DNA of 64,000 bases from NCBI GenBank assembly GCA_002255925.1, contig NKIH01000005.1, forward strand, positions 186,001 through 250,000. The letters are read 5' to 3'. Numbering within the stretch: the stretch's first letter is position 1; every line of letters begins with the position of its first letter. The notes beneath the pieces were generated by a model, which was not told the DNA's origin, searched no databases, and saw only the letters and a list, made by a program, of their open reading frames with translations. Origin of the DNA: Burkholderiales bacterium PBB6. Its GTDB lineage: Bacteria > Pseudomonadota > Gammaproteobacteria > Burkholderiales > Burkholderiaceae_C. Of the stretch, positions 33,889-42,643 are shown one piece after another. The translations under genes were made by a program, and so were the position numbers.

Positions 33889-34146
33889 TCAGAAGCGGCG
33901 GGGAGCCGGACCGGCCGGACCGCGACGCTCGATGTGACGGAAGGTGATGCGACCCTTCGTCAGATCGTAGGGCGACAGCTCCAGCGACACCGCATCACCC
34001 GCGAGGATGCGGATGTGGTGCTTCTTCATCTTGCCCGACGTGTAGGCGACGAGCTGGTGACCGTTTTCCAGCGTGACGCGGAAACGCGAGTCAGGCAGGA
34101 CTTCGTCGACCTTGCCGTTCATTTCAATCAGTTCTTCCTTGGCCAT
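33889..34146 (-). CDS. infA: Translation initiation factor IF-1
   Basis: The 85-residue OB-fold protein starts [51 protein letters not shown] and has the IF-1 core [18 protein letters not shown]. It is longer than the 72-residue E. coli form, with a basic [12 protein letters not shown] tail typical of the extra betaproteobacterial copy. The standard copy usually sits in the ribosomal-protein operon near rpsM. This one is next to selD and faces away from it. Confidence 0.95.
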   Translation of the reverse strand: MAKEELIEMNGKVDEVLPDSRFRVTLENGHQLVAYTSGKMKKHHIRILAGDAVSLELSPYDLTKGRITFRHIERRGPAGPAPRRF

Positions 34147-34181
34147 GTGTGCTCCGGTGCGAATGTGGATATTGGGGTGGG

Positions 34182-34412
34182 TCAGTGGGCAGCGTCAATC
34201 CAACGCAGCCCTTCTTGTGTCGCATAGCGATCAGCCGCGGCGGCCGAACGGAACGATGGCGTGAAGCGCATCACCCGGTCGGTGGTGTTGGTGCCGCGAC
34301 CCGAACGGATCGACACGCCAGCGCTGAAGCAGCCATCGGGCAGCGACCGCGTCAGCGGGGAAACTTGATACTTGCCCACTTGCATGTGGGTTATTTTCTT
34401 CTTCTGGTTCAT
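34182..34412 (-). CDS. Conserved hypothetical protein, betaproteobacterial type
   Basis: The 76-residue protein starts [22 protein letters not shown] and contains [47 protein letters not shown]. The pattern [22 protein letters not shown] is recalled as a conserved small-protein motif in this bacterial group, with no assigned function. A GAGAG ribosome site precedes the ATG at 34412. An internal ATG at 34385 lacks one. It sits upstream of infA, 35 bp apart, in the same direction and may share its transcript. Confidence 0.75.
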   Translation of the reverse strand: MNQKKKITHMQVGKYQVSPLTRSLPDGCFSAGVSIRSGRGTNTTDRVMRFTPSFRSAAAADRYATQEGLRWIDAAH

Positions 34413-34471
34413 TTTCTCTCAAGGGCGGCGTTGCCTTTTAGCTGAAACGCTCACCCGCAATCTCTGGTTCG

Positions 34472-35176
34472 TCAGTGCCGTCGGTAACTCAACAGGCGGC
34501 CGCGATAGGCGGCCCGCTCGTCGGTGGCGGCGTCCTGCAGGATGCTTTCCTGCAGCGCATAGCCCATGTCACTCATGTGCCTGTGAAACGGCGCACGGTT
34601 GCCACGGTTCGGGTCGACGATCAGCACCTCGCCCACCGGGGTGGCATGACGTTCGATGTAGTGCGCCAGCACCCCACCCTCGTCACGCTCATAAAGCACG
34701 TCGCTGCCGATGATGAGGTCAAAGCGACCGTGCACCTTCGGGCCCGGCAACGGCGTTTCGCCGGGCAATGGATCGGGGTCTTCACTGCGCAGCCAGTCAC
34801 CATGGCAATACGGCAGTTCGATCAGATCATTCAGCAACAGGTTGTCTCGCAGGAACAGGCCCGCCAGCGGATGGCAATCGCTGGCAGTCACGTCACTGCC
34901 CCGCCGATGGCACACCAGGCTCGCCAGGGCGAGGCCGCAGCCGATTTCCAGGATGCGTTCTCCGTCCACCATTTCACGCCGGGCCATGGCATCGGCCAGC
35001 TGCAGGCCGGATGGCCACACCTGGCCAAACAGCGGCCAGAAAGCTGACGAGATGCCCAACGCCTCGGCATGGCCAAGTGGGTCGGAGAATTGCTGGTTGT
35101 TCAGCAGAGACTGTATGTTCAGGGCGTTGGCACCCTGAAAATTGATGTGCTCACTCTTGAGCAGATAACCGGGCAT
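34472..35176 (-). CDS. Class-I SAM-dependent methyltransferase (lysine-methyltransferase type)
   Basis: The 234-residue protein starts MPGYLLKSEHINFQGANALNIQSLLNNQQFSDP and has FGQVWPSGLQLADAM, GERILEIGCGLALASLVCHRRGSDVTASDCHPLA and FDLIIGSDVLYERDEGGVLAHYI. The order (WxSGxxLA, EIGCGxGL, SDVLY) is that of the METTL-type protein lysine methyltransferases. The target is unknown. The 53 residues before 35176 in the longer frame are unrelated sequence. Confidence 0.88.
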   Translation of the reverse strand: MPGYLLKSEHINFQGANALNIQSLLNNQQFSDPLGHAEALGISSAFWPLFGQVWPSGLQLADAMARREMVDGERILEIGCGLALASLVCHRRGSDVTASDCHPLAGLFLRDNLLLNDLIELPYCHGDWLRSEDPDPLPGETPLPGPKVHGRFDLIIGSDVLYERDEGGVLAHYIERHATPVGEVLIVDPNRGNRAPFHRHMSDMGYALQESILQDAATDERAAYRGRLLSYRRH

Positions 35177-35450
35177 GGCCGGGATTCCTCGCGTCCGGAC
35201 TGCGTGCTGACACGAAAGCCCCATGATTCGGCGCTGTGCTGCGCGGCGATGTTCAAGGGGCAACGGCCGCCCTTGGTGAGAACAAGGGCCAGCGCGACCA
35301 AAAGGCCAACACGCGAGGCAGAACGAGAACGCCACTCATCGTTTGGCCCCGAAGACCCCGGCACGTGAACGCAGGGTGTGGGCCAGCTGCTGTCAGCGGC
35401 GCAAGGCGGATTGTATCTGATGCCGGGAATCTCCACACGGACGTTGGAAA

Positions 35451-35619
35451 AGCCTGTGGAGAACTGGTGCGCGCGGGCTGCAAGTGCCTGATTTCAAAGG
35501 GTGTTTTACAGGCTGCCGCAAAACAGGGCAGGGCGAATGGCGCGGCCCTCGAAAGCTCCACACCAGCGCTGGACAAGCTTGTGGACAACACGGGGGGCAG
35601 TGCGGCAAGTGCCTGATTC
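35451..35619 (+). repeat. Two-part direct repeat downstream of the rep gene
   Basis: AGCCTGTGGAGAAC (35451-35464) and GCAAGTGCCTGATT (35480-35493) recur as AGCTTGTGGACAAC (35576-35589) and GCAAGTGCCTGATT (35605-35618), with exactly the same 29-bp offset and 125 bp between copies. TGTGGAGAA and TGTGGACAA are each one or two bases from a DnaA box (TGTGGATAA). The region 35177-35648 otherwise shows no gene. It lies at the 3' side of the initiator gene and may be part of the origin, or an old duplication. Confidence 0.55.
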
Positions 35620-35648
35620 ACATGGGATTTTGTTCCTGTGCCTCGGAA

Positions 35649-37202
35649 TCAGGCAGCGTCGCCAAGCTCTGCTGCAATGTCGAGCAGTTGCTCCGGCGTC
35701 GGCTTGTCCCACTGATCGCCCAGCGTGCCTTGGGCGTAGTAGCGCACCATCTCCTGCATCACGATCGGGTGCGTCCAGCCACTGGTCTGCAAGCGCTTGC
35801 GGATCGACGGGTGCATCTGGCGTGCCTCCATGTCGAGCAGCAGGTCGTCACTGAGGGCCTGCTGCACCTCGGGCGAGAGGCGGTGGATGTCGGCCACCAC
35901 CTGGTCACGCCTGCGGCGAATCCACTCCTCGGCCCAGCGGGTCTGCCGCCGGCTCTGGATTTCGCGGCTTTCCGGGCTGCGCGGGTCGGCCTTGGCTTCG
36001 CGCTCGGCCACGCGGGCATTGGCGCGCTCGAGCTCACCGGGCATCAGGCTGCGCAGGTAGCGGTACGGATCACGCAGCGGGGCAGGGAAGGCGGATGCCG
36101 CGCGGGTTGCCAGCAGCTGCAGGCCGGACTTCAGGGCGTCCACACCAAACTCCGCCTGCAACTCCTCGGCCTTGTCGGCGTCGATACCCAGGCGCTGCGC
36201 CTCGACCACCTGGCTGAGATCAACCGCCTCGGGGGCTTGGGCCAGAGCCAGCGACGACTGCTTCTTCGGGCGGATGAGGAACTGGATTTCCGCGATGAAG
36301 CGGCCTTCCTTGTGCTCGACCAGCTCGATGTCCAGGTCGGTAATGGCACTGACCTCGGCGATGGCCGGCTTCAGCGTGTCGCGCTTGAAGATGCGGTACT
36401 CCAGCTTGGCGGTGCGCTCGGTTTCCGGCTGACCGCTCAGCACCGGGCGCCACCAGCGCCAATGCTGCCGCGCCGTGCGGCCAACGTCCTTGTAGCGGGT
36501 ACAGATTTCGTAGAGGGCGATGCCGGCGTGCGAACGCAACTGGCTGATCACCTCCAGCTTCAGGCGCGCGAACACCGTGGGCTCAAGCAGCTCCTGCTTC
36601 AAATTCACGGCGTACGACCACTCGACCCAGACTTGCCCGCGCTCCTTGGTGAGCTTCGCATGGGCCAGCAGGCCGGACACGTTCCAGGCCGCACCTTCAC
36701 CGGTGGTGGGCGATTGCCACTCCACCGTGGTGGAAACCATGGCGCGCAGGTGCTTCTTGATCAGGGCATGGTCGTTGGAGTCGAAGTCGACCCCGCGCAC
36801 GACACGCTCCAGCGGGGCACGGAACACCTCGCGCTCAAGCCCTTGCTCCTGCGCCTCGTAGAGCAGCACGTTGTAGCTCTTGCGCCCGAGCGAGGTGATG
36901 CGGGCCGATTTCGGCACGATCGCCAGCGTGTTCACCGGCTTGCGCAGAGGCTGGGAGACTTCGAGCGGCTCAGCCCAGGAAGAAGGCGCCGCTTGAGGTG
37001 CAAGTGGTGTTGCACGTGGGCGAGTCACTCTCTTGGCGCGCTTGACAGGCACCGGGGCGGCCTCAACAGGGCCCTCAGGTGCATCGACAAGATCACTTGA
37101 GAGCTCAAGTGCAGCGGAATCGGCAGTTTCAGGGCGCAGGTCGGCCCTCAAGTCGATTTCAGCGGCATGAAAGGGCGAGGGCAGGGTGGGGCGACGAGCC
37201 AT
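35649..37202 (-). CDS. Plasmid-type replication initiator (Rep_3 superfamily)
   Basis: The 517-residue protein starts MARRPTLPSPFHAAEIDLRA. It has an Ala/Pro-rich N-terminus with a basic VPVKRAKRVTRPRATP patch. The paired winged-helix initiator region follows (VPKSARITSLGRKSYNVLLYEAQEQG; VEWSYAVNLKQELLEPTVFARLKLEVISQLRSHAGIALYEICTRYKDVGRT; RIFKRDTLKPAIAEVSAITDLDIELVEHKEGRFIAEIQFLI), and then a long charged C-terminal extension. Initiators of this type melt an iteron origin and load the helicase. The iteron field lies directly upstream, and parAB follow divergently. It is longer than small-plasmid Rep proteins (about 300 residues), as in chromid initiators. Confidence 0.88.
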   Translation of the reverse strand: MARRPTLPSPFHAAEIDLRADLRPETADSAALELSSDLVDAPEGPVEAAPVPVKRAKRVTRPRATPLAPQAAPSSWAEPLEVSQPLRKPVNTLAIVPKSARITSLGRKSYNVLLYEAQEQGLEREVFRAPLERVVRGVDFDSNDHALIKKHLRAMVSTTVEWQSPTTGEGAAWNVSGLLAHAKLTKERGQVWVEWSYAVNLKQELLEPTVFARLKLEVISQLRSHAGIALYEICTRYKDVGRTARQHWRWWRPVLSGQPETERTAKLEYRIFKRDTLKPAIAEVSAITDLDIELVEHKEGRFIAEIQFLIRPKKQSSLALAQAPEAVDLSQVVEAQRLGIDADKAEELQAEFGVDALKSGLQLLATRAASAFPAPLRDPYRYLRSLMPGELERANARVAEREAKADPRSPESREIQSRRQTRWAEEWIRRRRDQVVADIHRLSPEVQQALSDDLLLDMEARQMHPSIRKRLQTSGWTHPIVMQEMVRYYAQGTLGDQWDKPTPEQLLDIAAELGDAA

Positions 37203-37281
37203 GGGCGGATCGTACCTGATGCGTGAGGAGCGCATTCACATGACGAATACGGGGGTGTAGCCCGTGAAAGGGAACAGTGAT

Positions 37282-37862
37282 TCAGGTGAGTCGGCCGATG
37301 AATCACGCATTGCCCGCAAATTCGTCAAGCGAGGGCATTGTGTCAAGGCCGGCGCGAGGATTCCTGAAAACTCTCACTTGAGCAGCCTGCGGGGAGGCCA
37401 AGGGGCTGTCGCTTGGGGCCAACGGGGTGATGGCCACTCGCCCGAAAACTCTCACCTCAAGCCCTTCGAATGCCGGAAAGTGGTCGCAAGGCCTGGATCC
37501 CGAAAAGTCTCCAGGTTGTTGCATTGAAGTCCGCAGCCCTCAACTTTGAGTCGCCGGAAGTTTCCTGAAAAGTCTCACATGAACACCTGCAGGGCCGCTG
37601 GGAGTTCAAGAAGACACTGAATTGCTCAGAACAACGCCAACACGACAGCGGGTCGCGTCGGGCTTTGTGAGGGGCAGGCAAAGCGCCCCCGAAAATCCTC
37701 ACCTGAGCGTGCCCACAATCAACGGATCAGGCACCGAGGCGCGATTCGGCCATGGCCCCGTATCCCTGCACCCTCGTTCCTGTAAAAGCTCCGCGGCATC
37801 CCGCCAATCTGCATCGAACATCCTGAAAAGCCGCCAAGCCGTCCTGTATCCACTCACCTGGA
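37282..37862 (+). repeat. Iteron field of the secondary replicon origin
   Basis: Eight related units share the pattern CCTGAAAACTCTCACCTGAG: 37363-37383, 37441-37461, 37499-37518, 37564-37584, 37688-37708, 37779-37792, 37822-37840 and 37843-37862. The first five are well conserved. The last three are degenerate. An inverted half-unit, TCAGGTGAG (37282-37290), lies nearest the rep start, as expected for a rep autoregulation site. No tidy DnaA box was found. This is the probable origin of the replicon. Confidence 0.8.
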
Positions 37863-37866
37863 ATGC

Positions 37867-37945
37867 CCTAAGTGTTTGATTTATAACGACAAATTGGCAC
37901 CTAAACGTATTGAAGGCTTTTGATGTATTGAATTGATTAAACCCG
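37867..37945. other. AT-rich stretch next to the iterons (possible unwinding element)
   Basis: After the last iteron the base composition shifts sharply to A/T (e.g. GTTTGATTTATAACGACAAA and TTGAATTGATTAAA), unlike the rest of this GC-rich window. Its position fits a duplex-unwinding region between iterons and parA. The gap 37203-38104 contains the iterons, this stretch and parS-like site 1, and no gene is supported. Confidence 0.5.
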
Positions 37946-38051
37946 TGGGTTCCTTCCCGGAAAAGAACACCTCGAGATCACAATGCGCCTAGCTGGTGAA
38001 GTCGCGGAGGAATTCTTTCCAACGCTCGGTTCTGTTGACACAATAGAGGGT

Positions 38052-38066
38052 GTTGAACGGTTCAAC
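38052..38066. promoter_or_regulatory. parS-like site 1 (GTTGAACGGTTCAAC)
   Basis: This near-perfect palindrome (7-bp arms around a central G) lies 38 bp upstream of the parA start. It is the first of five copies within 4.7 kb. Its place in the par promoter region fits partition-site and autorepression roles. Confidence 0.7.
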
Positions 38067-38104
38067 GTCAAGTTGGCGTTGACTGCCGAACCAGGAGATT
38101 CACG

Positions 38105-39382
38105 TTGGACAGACTATCCGTCAAAGCGCCCAAATCCATATCGCTCGCAGACATTGCTGAGCAAGCGGAACGGGCTGTGGCCATGATGGGCCAGATTCGC
38201 GCCGCCATGTTGGCGCCCACCGCACGCAAAGTACCGCCGCTTTTCAACCTCAGCCAGCTCGCTGCGCTGTGCGGCATTGAAAAGGGCTCTCTCAGCCATC
38301 GTCTTGGCAAAGGGGATTTGCCTGTTGGACGACTCAACGAGGCGGGAAGCCGCCGCGAGTTCAACCTGGAAGAAGCGCGAATCTGGATCCGTGAATACCG
38401 CAAGGAATACCTGCGGCCAGCGGGCGCCGAAGCGGTCACGATCAGCATTGGCAACTTCAAGGGTGGCGTCAGCAAAACCACGACGGCTGTGACGCTGGCG
38501 CAAGGCCTGTCTTTGCTGGGGCACCGCGTGCTGGTCATCGACACTGACCCGCAGGGTTCCCTCACTACCTTATTCGGCATCTTGCCGGACACGGAGGTCG
38601 ATGAAGAGGACACCATCTTGCCGCTGGCGATGGGCACCGAGACGTCGATCCGTTATGCGATTCGACCGTCGTACTGGAACGGCATTGACCTGGTTGCGGC
38701 TGCGCCTGTGCTGTTCGGCGCAGAGTTCGCCTTGCCCGCCCGCCAAACTCAGGAGCCGGGCTTCGAGTTCTGGCGTGTGCTGGATCTGGGCATCGACGAC
38801 GTGCGCGATGAGTACGACGTGATCGTGATCGATACACCGCCGGCCTTGTCGTACACGACCATCAATGCCTTCATGGCGTCGAACGGCATCATCATGCCGC
38901 TGCCGCCCAATGCGCTCGACTTTGCGTCGGCGTCGCAGTTCTGGAGTTTGTTCTCCGACCTGACCGCCGAGCTGCTGACCAAGCGCGGCTTGACCAAGGA
39001 CTTCGACTTCATCCATGTGCTGCTGGCTCGGGTGGACAGCACCGATGCCGCCAGCAACATCGTGCGCCAGTGGATTGGCCAGACCTACGCCGAGAAGGTC
39101 TTGCCGGTTGAAATTCCGAAGACAGCAGTGACGGGTGTCACGGCTGCCGAATTCGGCACCGTGTACGACGTCGCTCGCTACGACGGCTCTGCCCGTACGT
39201 TCAAGCGCGCCCGCGATGCCTACGACTCTTTCGTCGGGCACATTGAGGGTTCGATCCGTGCGGTCTGGTCGAAACAAGTGGACGCCCTGGCGGCGTCGCG
39301 GGCGCCGGTGTTGAACGGTTCAACGCCGGCGGGGGAGGGCGCCCAAGGCGGCGCAAATCCGAGGACGGGAGCTAAGCGATGA
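38105..39382 (+). CDS. parA: ParA-family partition ATPase (type Ia, with N-terminal HTH)
   Basis: The 425-residue protein starts at TTG (38105) after the ribosome site CAGGAGA. An N-terminal winged-helix region (about 45-100: FNLSQLAALCGIEKGSLSHRLGKGDLP) precedes the ATPase domain with the deviant Walker A KGGVSKTTT (119-127), IDTDPQGSLT and VIDTPPALSYT. This is the architecture of P1-type ParA, which also binds the par promoter. Near the C-terminus the parS motif encodes L403-NGST. It overlaps parB by 4 bp (ATGA). It most likely moves ParB-bound DNA during replicon segregation. Confidence 0.93.
   Translation: MDRLSVKAPKSISLADIAEQAERAVAMMGQIRAAMLAPTARKVPPLFNLSQLAALCGIEKGSLSHRLGKGDLPVGRLNEAGSRREFNLEEARIWIREYRKEYLRPAGAEAVTISIGNFKGGVSKTTTAVTLAQGLSLLGHRVLVIDTDPQGSLTTLFGILPDTEVDEEDTILPLAMGTETSIRYAIRPSYWNGIDLVAAAPVLFGAEFALPARQTQEPGFEFWRVLDLGIDDVRDEYDVIVIDTPPALSYTTINAFMASNGIIMPLPPNALDFASASQFWSLFSDLTAELLTKRGLTKDFDFIHVLLARVDSTDAASNIVRQWIGQTYAEKVLPVEIPKTAVTGVTAAEFGTVYDVARYDGSARTFKRARDAYDSFVGHIEGSIRAVWSKQVDALAASRAPVLNGSTPAGEGAQGGANPRTGAKR
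39310..39324. promoter_or_regulatory. parS-like site 2, inside parA
   Basis: GTTGAACGGTTCAAC within the parA 3' end, read in frame as (V)LNGST. A 27-bp block starting at 39308 is identical to the block at 39748 in parB, which suggests copying of a small cassette. Confidence 0.7.
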
Positions 39383-40419
39383 GCAAAAAGTTGGCTGCCA
39401 AGGCCGGGTTGATCATGGGCCTGCCTTTGCCGGTGGCGGGTGCAACGCCTGCGCCTGCTGTTCGCCCCGATGTAGACGCAAACGCGGGTCGGCCGAAAAC
39501 CGCGCCGGGTTCGATGCTGCAGTTCATGTCGAGCCAATCCGCCGCCATCAAGGAGGCGGATGACCTTCGTGAGCGCCTCAAGGATTTCGACGGTGCGGCG
39601 CCCGTGCGCCTGCTTGATCCGAAGCTGATCCGTCCTTCGCGGTGGGCCAACCGCCACGAAGACTCGTTCAGCAGCCCGGAGTTTGATGAGCTGAAGAACG
39701 AGATCGACAGCGCCGGCGGCAACGTGCAACCGATCCGGGTTCGGCCTGTGTTGAACGGTTCAACGCCGGCGGGGCAGGGCGGGGCGATGTACGAGGTGGT
39801 GTTCGGCCACCGCCGGCACCGCGCGTGTCTGGACCTCGGCATTGAGGTGCGCACGCTGATCGAAGATGCCTCTGACCAGGAGCTGTTCGAGGCGATGGAG
39901 CGCGAGAACCGCGGCCGCAAGAACCTGAGTGCCTGGGAACAGGGCTGCATGTACCGCAAGGCGTTGGACGAGGGCCTGTACCCCTCGCTGCGCAAGCTGG
40001 CTGAGGGCGTCAAGGTGGACGTTTCTCTGGTGTCCAAGAGCGTGGCGCTGGCCCGTCTTCCTGACGCGGTGGTGGCGGCTTTCCCTTCGCCGCTGGACAT
40101 CCAGTTCCGCTGGGCGCAGCCGCTGGGTGAGGCCTTGCAGAAGGATCCGGACGGCACGTTGAGCCGGGCTCGAGGCCTGAAGGATCAAGCCGCGGTGATG
40201 TCCGCAGCGCAAGTGTTCGAGGCCTTGGTCAACCCGAAACAGTCGGCGTTGAACGGTTCAACGTCACGGGTGACGACGTTGGGGAAGAGTGCCAAGAAGG
40301 GCGCCACCGTGACGGCAGATGCCAAGGGCGGTGTGCAGATCAAATTCGCGCCGGGCGTGGTTCTAGAAGCTCGCCGGCAAGACTTGATCAAGCTCATCGA
40401 GGGCTTCCTCGCGCTCTGA
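39379..40419 (+). CDS. parB: ParB-family partition protein
   Basis: The 346-residue protein has a variable N-terminus, the ParB core (LIRPSRWANRHEDSFSSPEFDELKNEIDSAGGNVQPIRVRP, then YEVVFGHRRHRACLDLG and the phosphoryl-transfer motif region MERENRGRKNLSAWEQGCMYRKAL), and a helix-turn-helix (YPSLRKLAEGVKVDVSLVSKSVALARLPDAVVAAF) and dimer end. Between IRVRP and YEVVFGHRR an extra loop VLNGSTPAGQGGAM is encoded by parS-like site 3, and site 4 encodes LNGST at 291-295. ParB normally binds parS, here probably the GTTGAACGGTTCAAC motif that its own gene carries. Confidence 0.93.
   Translation: MSKKLAAKAGLIMGLPLPVAGATPAPAVRPDVDANAGRPKTAPGSMLQFMSSQSAAIKEADDLRERLKDFDGAAPVRLLDPKLIRPSRWANRHEDSFSSPEFDELKNEIDSAGGNVQPIRVRPVLNGSTPAGQGGAMYEVVFGHRRHRACLDLGIEVRTLIEDASDQELFEAMERENRGRKNLSAWEQGCMYRKALDEGLYPSLRKLAEGVKVDVSLVSKSVALARLPDAVVAAFPSPLDIQFRWAQPLGEALQKDPDGTLSRARGLKDQAAVMSAAQVFEALVNPKQSALNGSTSRVTTLGKSAKKGATVTADAKGGVQIKFAPGVVLEARRQDLIKLIEGFLAL
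39750..39764. promoter_or_regulatory. parS-like site 3, inside parB
   Basis: GTTGAACGGTTCAAC read in frame as LNGST (residues 125-129) in a loop between two conserved ParB motifs. The flanking 27-bp block is shared with site 2. Confidence 0.7.
40248..40262. promoter_or_regulatory. parS-like site 4, inside parB
   Basis: GTTGAACGGTTCAAC in frame as LNGST (residues 291-295) near the ParB C-terminal linker. Flanks differ from sites 2 and 3, so only the 15-mer is shared. Confidence 0.7.
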
Positions 40420-40446
40420 GCTGACGACAGCGAGTTCAAAAAAACG

Positions 40447-40480
40447 AAGGGGGAGGGCGCTGAGCCTTCCCCCTTTTTTT
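40447..40480 (+). terminator. Rho-independent terminator after parB
   Basis: AAGGGGGAGGGC...GCCTTCCCCCTT form a 12-bp stem with one G-T pair and a 5-nt loop, followed by seven to eight T. A run of A on the other side lets it also act for the convergent recombinase gene. It is the strongest terminator in the window. Confidence 0.9.
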
Positions 40481-40539
40481 CGTTCTGAAGGCTGTCACTG
40501 CGCGATTGGCGCATCGCGCTGCAGCCCAAAACTGCCGAG

Positions 40540-42606
40540 TCAATCGCCCTGGCCCCGCCCCGTTGGAGGGCTTTCGAGGCTCGGATCGACCACGCCAAAC
40601 ACCTGATCCATCTCGGCCTGCAGACGTTCCAATTGCGCCTTCGCGTAGCGCATGGTGGTGCGTGGGTCGGCATGGCCGAGCTGACGCTGAACGACTTCGA
40701 GCGGGGCTTTCCGCTCCAGTGCACGGGTGCCAAACGTGTGCCGCAACCAGTGCGGCGAGGCACGCAGGGCATCCTCCAGATCGGCCTTGTCGAGGGCGCT
40801 GGCCAGCAAGGCTTGCCGCATCCAGCGCTTCATCGTCTGGTACAGCGCCTGGTAGCCGATGGACTCGGTTGGCTCCTGGGTGCTGGCCAGCAAGGGCAGG
40901 GCGGTGTCGGCTTGCCCGAGTGCCGGCAGGCCGCGTGCCTGCAGGTAGGTGGCCAAGGCTTGCTCGGCCTGGCCGGGCACCGCGATGACGCGGTTGCGTG
41001 AGCCCTTGCCCTGAACCTGCAGCGCCAGCCGACCCTTGTGGCGGCGGAAATGCCCGAGTCGTGCGTTCAGCAACTCGGCCGCACGCAGGCCGGTGGCTTC
41101 CACGAAGGTGAGCAGAAAGCGGATGCGGGCCAGCGATGCGGTGTTCGGCTGGCGCGCCAGAAAGTCGTGAATGGCGCTCCACACTTCCGGCGTGAAAGCG
41201 CGTGAGTCGAGCTCATTGCGCGTTGCATCGTCGCCGGTCCGGCGGTTCACCAGCATCCACGGATTGCGCAGCGACAGCCAGCCCACGTCCACCATCCACG
41301 CGAAAAAGCTGCCCAGCACCACCACGGCCTGCCGACGGCTGGCCAGGCTCAGAGGCCCGCGAAAGGGCGCCCAGCCCTGCGCGAGCACATGCGCACGTTG
41401 GCGCGAGGACCACGTCGGCGGCACATGTTCAAGGAAGGCCATGTAGGCCAGGCAGTCCTCCACCTGCGTATCGCGAAAGCCTTTGCCGCGCTCCTGGTTC
41501 AGCCAGATGAGCATGCGGCGGGCCTCGCGGCGGTAGCTCGTGGCGGTGGGCAGTGCGCCGGCGCGGGCCGCAACCCACGCCTCGATGATTTCGACATCGT
41601 CGCGCGCGCTGGTCATCAGCGGTTGGCTGATGGCCGAGTTTTGGTCTGTGGCGGTGCTGTTGGCCAGTGCTGAAAAATGAGGCAAAACCTCAAAATCGCC
41701 GGAAAGGGCCTTCAAAGGCCCGTCAGGCGATTTTTCGACCTCACCTTGCCAACCCCCTTGGCTAGCGCCTGATCGGCCGTCTGGCGCGGTTCTGGCGCCT
41801 CTGTTTTCAGGGGGCTGCGGGGCCGGAAAGTGGCCTTGCGGACGCGCAAGCGCTGGCGCCGGAGGGTAGGGCAGGGGTGAGCTGCCCTGCCCGCCTGGCA
41901 GGGCAGGGTGGCCGTCTGCGATTGACGCGCTCGGCAACAAAAAGCGTGCGGCCGCGGCCGGGGCTTGCGCGGGCAGCAGCGTGTGGAGGTAGCTGCAGAT
42001 CCGCTGGGCCTTGGTCTGGCCGATGGCTGGCAAGCCGCGCCACCAGTGGCCACCGGCGGCGATGCGATCCAGCAAATCACTCAGCAGCAGCAGGCCGGCG
42101 TCTTGAAGCCGTTGGGCCGTGACGGGGTCGAACCATCCGTTGATCGGGTCGGTGGGCTGCGGTGTTTCCGCGGCGGCTTGCTCCAGTGCCTTGAGCAGCG
42201 CGAGCTGGCGTTCGCGCAGGCGCTGCCGGCGCTCGGCGCGGCGGTCGGCCGGATAGGCCTCTGCGTACATCTCCTGGACTTCGGCTTCGCCCCAGTCGTC
42301 CAGATCGCGCTCAGCGATGAAGTCGTCCAGGGATGGGCGTGGCCCGGTGCTGGTCAGGCGGATGTTCAGGCCAACGAGACGCCAGGCGCGGTCGCCTCGT
42401 CGGCGAGCCAGGTTGCGCAGCTCATCGACCACCGCGCGGTGTGCGGTGATGGCCTGGTGGCCGTGGTCGATGCCGAGATAACGCTCAGCAGACTCCAGCA
42501 ACGGCAAGCCTTCGGCCACGGCACGGAGGTGCGCGAAGTGGTGAACGCCGATCCGGCGCGCGCCGGCCATGCGGTAAGTGCTTGATTTTGCTGTGATCAG
42601 CGGCAT
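40540..42606 (-). CDS. Large tyrosine recombinase with N-terminal HhH-type domain
   Basis: The 688-residue protein starts MPLITAKSSTYRMAGARRIGVHHFAHLRAV. An N-terminal region (about 1-300, DUF3701-like) includes a helix-hairpin-helix stretch RGLPAIGQTKAQRICSYL. A low-complexity linker follows, then the core-binding and catalytic domains. The active-site residues are present: Arg in ATGLRAAELLNAR, His and Arg in SPHWLRHTFGTRAL, His in QLGHADPRTTMRYAK and the Tyr therein. It is convergent with parB across a shared terminator. Roles could be dimer resolution of the replicon or integration. The 28-bp dyad at 42644-42671 upstream is a candidate target or operator. Confidence 0.88.
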   Translation of the reverse strand: MPLITAKSSTYRMAGARRIGVHHFAHLRAVAEGLPLLESAERYLGIDHGHQAITAHRAVVDELRNLARRRGDRAWRLVGLNIRLTSTGPRPSLDDFIAERDLDDWGEAEVQEMYAEAYPADRRAERRQRLRERQLALLKALEQAAAETPQPTDPINGWFDPVTAQRLQDAGLLLLSDLLDRIAAGGHWWRGLPAIGQTKAQRICSYLHTLLPAQAPAAAARFLLPSASIADGHPALPGGQGSSPLPYPPAPALARPQGHFPAPQPPENRGARTAPDGRSGASQGGWQGEVEKSPDGPLKALSGDFEVLPHFSALANSTATDQNSAISQPLMTSARDDVEIIEAWVAARAGALPTATSYRREARRMLIWLNQERGKGFRDTQVEDCLAYMAFLEHVPPTWSSRQRAHVLAQGWAPFRGPLSLASRRQAVVVLGSFFAWMVDVGWLSLRNPWMLVNRRTGDDATRNELDSRAFTPEVWSAIHDFLARQPNTASLARIRFLLTFVEATGLRAAELLNARLGHFRRHKGRLALQVQGKGSRNRVIAVPGQAEQALATYLQARGLPALGQADTALPLLASTQEPTESIGYQALYQTMKRWMRQALLASALDKADLEDALRASPHWLRHTFGTRALERKAPLEVVQRQLGHADPRTTMRYAKAQLERLQAEMDQVFGVVDPSLESPPTGRGQGD

Positions 42607-42643
42607 GTCGAACTTCAGTCTGTGTTTTGACGCGCAAATTTGA

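Noticed and set aside
37203-38104. Perfect DnaA boxes near the iterons
   Set aside because: No exact TTATCCACA or its complement was seen by eye; only near matches lie elsewhere (35451-35589).
37983-38186. Short frame upstream of and overlapping parA
   Set aside because: It overlaps the parA start, lacks a family and runs through the parS-like site; the parA TTG start has its own ribosome site.
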